Shown here: piece after piece, positions 60,897 to 64,000 of the stretch
Layout of the letters: each line of letters opens with the position of its first letter
Numbering within the stretch: the stretch's first letter is position 1
Source of the DNA: Mesorhabditis belari
Taxonomy: Eukaryota > Nematoda > Chromadorea > Rhabditida > Rhabditidae
Length of the DNA: 64,000 nt
Direction: 5' to 3'
NCBI GenBank assembly: GCA_958450365.1
Contig: CAUEEP010000743.1
Location: 1,976,001 to 2,040,000, forward strand
Notes under the pieces: model-generated
Database searches by the model: none
What the model was told of the DNA's origin: nothing
What the model saw: the letters and a program-made list of their open reading frames with translations, nothing else
Translations under genes and position numbers: made by a program

Positions 60897-63800
60897 TTAG
60901 GATTCTTTTTGTAGGAAACAGGATGGATCATCGTCGAGCCACTAAATTTTCAAATAATTATGAGATTTTACTGTCAACTTAAACTTAAAATATCTGCCAA
61001 TTTTTTCCAGAACTTACATTTATCAAAGCTTTATGAGCCGGATCGTTGGCAGCCTCGACTTTCGAATCTCGAAGTGCTGAGGCAGAGATCTGTAAAGCTT
61101 ACTAGTTGTCAAACCATCTTTTCTCCTTACTCTAATATTCTTTAAAGTTTCTTCTTCGGAGACATTGGTTGGTGCTGTGCCTTTTTTCATGATTTCTAGA
61201 AATTTTCTAAATTTTCTTTTGAGTTTTCCTTTTTCACCTGCAATGTGCATGTAAGTCCATAGAAGAAGTGAATGATCGAAGAGTTTTTTCGTCCATTGCA
61301 AGGTGCCGATTCCCGCTGTAAATTTGTTATTTTATAGAAATTAGAATCGACACTTTTTGGACATTTTGAAACCGACAAAGTTTTGAAGGTGATTCAAAAG
61401 TAAATTTACATTGCTATTCTAGCTTTATGCTAGTATTTTGCTTACATAGAACATTCTGCGGATTTCCATGAAAACATGTCGAGAACATCTGGAAAACGAT
61501 CGAATGACTCCGGAAAAGATCTTCTCTTTTCGAAACTTCCAAACAAGCGACCACGTGTGAGCTGAAATTTCAGAATTCAGAATTCTTTCGATCAAAGAGA
61601 AACAACAAAATCGAATCTCGGAATCATTCAAAAGGGAAAAACTCTTTCAATCTCAAAATCTTCAAAAATTTCAAGTTATCATACAGTTTTGCTTACAGTT
61701 TTGCGGGCACAACGTGTTGAATAATGCTCGGGTTAATAACACAATTTTGCTAAAAGAATAGATTTTTAGCTTGTACAACTTTTTCTATTGCCCGATGAAT
61801 TAAAAATTTGATTTTAAACGAGAATTTTTACCGGAATTCGTTGTGCTTTTTGAAGAGATAGGTGTGATAAATGTGCAAGATATGACCCATTGCCACCACC
61901 GACGGCGCCATGTTCTCCCATGAACGTTGGGCGACTCTGGAAGTTATTTTGTTAAAGCCATTTCCCGTGAAAGCAAGGAAACTATTGATTTTAAAGGTAA
62001 ACCTGTCAGCGATCGAATAGTAGTCGGCTTGCTTGCAATGACTCAAATAAAAGAGAGCCGCTTGCAAGTGAGCCATCGTGTTCAGCGATCGGTCTTTGAT
62101 CTTCTGAAATAAAAGATCAACAATAAAAGTTGTATAATCAAAAGAAAAAGATTATACATTTGGGTTCTGTCTAGTACTCGTCAACCATTCTGACCGTTAA
62201 CCAGCATGCCCCAAATTAAACAGCTTTTTTTAAAAACTAACTTTTAGTGCAATGGCAAAATGCTTGTCAGCGTAGTCGGCATTCTCCTCAAAGTATACAC
62301 AGTAGTTGGCCTAAATCATGTTTTTAAATTGCTAACACTCATTAAAATTTACCATAAGCAAGTGCACCATCGGATAATATTCTTCAGCGAGTTGGAGATG
62401 TCTAGAAGAAATGTCCAACATTGAGCGCATCTACAAATCGATAATATTGGGAATGTGATTTAAAACAAACATTCGTGATAGCGGCTTTTGGTTGGCAGGA
62501 GATGATGTGCATTTGGGCAAGGACTTCTTCCAACACCTGGAAAGATTGTTTAGGACTATCTTAAAACTTGTGAAAACAAAGTATTTCTTTTAACACTTAC
62601 AAGTCGCATTCGATCAAGACACCGTATGACACCGGCCTCATAGGGTTTCGTGGAATATTTCAGAGCCAGACCCTTGATGTGATTTGTGGCCACCCCATAA
62701 TACTTGATTGCTTTCTCCAGTAAACATGTCTCCGCACAATGCACCTAGGAATTGTCGGTTTTCAGAGGCTTGCTCAATTTTTTCACTCACCACAGTGAAG
62801 ACACAGGTCAAAATGGTGAGTGCATCCATTTCACCCCAGAGAAAATCTAAAACAAGAGTGTTTTTTTGAATTGCGATAAGCTATAAGTGCTAGACATGGA
62901 AAAATTCCAAACCGAACCCAACTCCACCTTCGTTTTTCGGCCGTTTCTTGGCCGATTACTTCGAAATTTTGTCTACAAGCTGATAATGTCGATTTCTATC
63001 TGTAGACAAAAATTTCAGAGCAATCGGCCAAGAAAGCGAAGGTAGAATTAGGTTCGAGTTGAAATTTTCTCCATGTCTAATAAGTACTGAATTACTAGAT
63101 GATCGGTATGGACAAAAGCTTTACCTTCAGGCATCGGCGCGTTGGCGTTTGTTTGGCAATCCATTTGCATTATTTTCAAGAACTGACGTGCAGTCTTTGC
63201 CTAATCAAAGAAAAATTTGAAAGTTTTCGCTAAAAAATTGCTCTACTTGGCCTCTGGAAAGCCAAAAGGCAAGCTGGGATCCCATCGCAAAGAGGCGAAG
63301 ATTGAGAGCGTGCGGCAGGTGCTGGGGAAGAGCCTGAAATTGCACTTTTTATCGCTTGACAGCACATAGTTTTCTTCCTGGCTCTAACTATGACATAAGA
63401 GCAAATGAAATAGCATTGAAATTTTGGATAAAATACCTGAATCGTTTGCGAGACGACGGCCATCTCTTCAGGGTCACAAATAAGCCCCTTTATCCTCATA
63501 TTTACCTAAAAAAATTTCATAACTATTTCAAAGCTTTCTCAACTTACAAGGTTCTTCGTCAACTTGTAATAGATGATCAGTGTCTCGCTGGGATTATTCT
63601 GAATGCCGACTTCTAAAATTTTAAGCGCATCCTCCGCGTTTCCTTCTAGCGTGAAGATTTCCTGAAAGCGTAGTTTTCAAGTGATTTCTGATAGAAAAAA
63701 AACCGCTAAATAAAAGATGAGCTTGTTGTAAATTGATGGAATACTTTTGGCGGCCGCCATTTCATTTTTCAATTGTGAGGCAATCTAAAGTTCGAAATTG

Positions 63801-64000
63801 AAAGCTGGGAATTTTTAGGCATACTTGTGGTCCGGCACCATTGATAATGTAGATTTCGCAGATGATACAGAAAGCTTGTAGGCGTGCCTCTTTGAACACA
63901 TCGCCTAGTGTGGTCATCATTTTGTACTAAATAATCTACAGTATTTGCGCAGTTTTATTTATCTACTCACACTTTTCAATAGATTCTCCTTTGCCTCGTC
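60897..64000 (-). CDS. mau-2: Cohesin loader subunit MAU-2 (SCC4), partial, 5' end outside window
   Basis: Helical TPR-type protein that with SCC2/NIPBL loads cohesin on chromatin; C. elegans mau-2 also affects axon guidance. Minus-strand exons: >64000-63971, 63926-63825, 63784-63704, 63661-63548, 63505-63437, 63333-63247, 63200-63125, 62846-62791, 62744-62601, 62536-62471, 62430-62353, 62310-62242, 62103-62003, 61936-61832, 61561-61446, 61315-61238, 61076-61018, probably 60941-60897. Family-like stretches: EARLQAFCIICEIYIINGAG, HALNLRLFAMGSQLAFWLSR, DFLWGEMDALTILTCVFTVV, ANYCVYFEENADYADKHFAI, LEVSKREDLFRSHSIVFQMF, and LQWTKKLFDHSLLLWTYMHI with ALRDSKVEAANDPAHKAL. Phases agree through 61018. 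The terminal exon is uncertain: WLDDDPSCFLQKES-stop, or a longer tail to about 60510. Intron 7 (after 63125) holds a foldback MITE at 62896-63079. Confidence 0.85.
62896..63079. repeat. Foldback MITE in a mau-2 intron
   Basis: Arms ACATGGAAAAATTCCAAACC...CGGCCGTTTCTTGGCCGATT and inverted AATCGGCCAAGAAAGCG...AATTTTCTCCATGT around a centre near 62985. Non-coding, 184 bp, single copy in this window. Confidence 0.8.

Noticed and set aside
61697..61749. Possible extra mau-2 exon (KIVLLTRALFNTLCPQN)
   Set aside because: It breaks phase with the next well-supported exon, whereas skipping it joins 61832 to 61561 in frame.

Overview
The window is genomic DNA of a free-living-type (rhabditine, Caenorhabditis-like) nematode. 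The evidence is AT-rich sequence with many short introns (about 38-60 bp) alongside a few long, repeat-filled ones; trans-splice-like TTTCAG/TTTTAG acceptors a few bases before start codons; closely spaced same-strand gene pairs that look like SL2 operons; and nematode-typical families (DUF148/SXP-RAL-2, transthyretin-like, C-type lectin with vWA, DMSR-type peptide GPCR, sterol 4-methyltransferase STRM-1). I rebuilt gene models by hand from exon reading frames and splice sites. Stated CDS lengths come from adding exon lengths that keep phase.

Layout. 1-5.7 kb: one short secreted-protein gene (minus) in a bed of inverted-repeat elements, a LINE tail and a 36-bp minisatellite. 5.75-7.2 kb: a DUF148-type secreted protein (plus). 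7.3-9.1 kb: a LINE 3' end and a dead mariner transposase. 10.9-12.95 kb: polyubiquitin (7 repeats). 13.1-21 kb, minus strand: a six-EF-hand secreted protein, aspartate dehydrogenase and sterol methyltransferase STRM-1; the last two are spaced like an operon. 22.9-24.3 kb: RNF5 RING E3 ligase (plus). 24.7-26.5 kb: secreted vWA + C-type lectin protein (minus). 26.5-32.6 kb: gene-poor repeat region. 32.7-38.0 kb: peptide GPCR, 11 exons (plus). 38.0-39.9 kb: satellites and an inverted-repeat element. 39.9-43.7 kb: SLC17-type MFS transporter, 14 exons (minus). 45.6-46.8 kb: Merlin transposon remnant abutting a transthyretin-like gene (minus). 47.7-50.0 kb: S28 prolyl carboxypeptidase-like protease, 16 exons (plus). 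50.1-51.1 kb: small pre-SET/SET/post-SET methyltransferase (minus). 51.8-55.6 kb: a probable operon of mrpl-10 and two tandem TMEM177-like genes (plus). 56.4-57.9 kb: TMEM144-like transporter (plus), preceded by a second Merlin remnant. 58.2-59.2 kb: pyridoxamine-phosphate oxidase (minus). 60.9-64 kb: cohesin loader subunit MAU-2 (minus, 5' end outside the window).

The genes are mostly unrelated housekeeping and nematode-specific functions. Two clusters make functional sense: the mitochondrial set mrpl-10/TMEM177/TMEM177, and perhaps strm-1/ASPDH as a co-transcribed metabolic pair. The repeat load is high and consists of at least ten inverted-repeat (MITE-like) families, many inside introns. 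I did not find a CRISPR array or prokaryote-type system; the noteworthy material is in the gene structures, operons, transposon remnants and Pol III-like elements.
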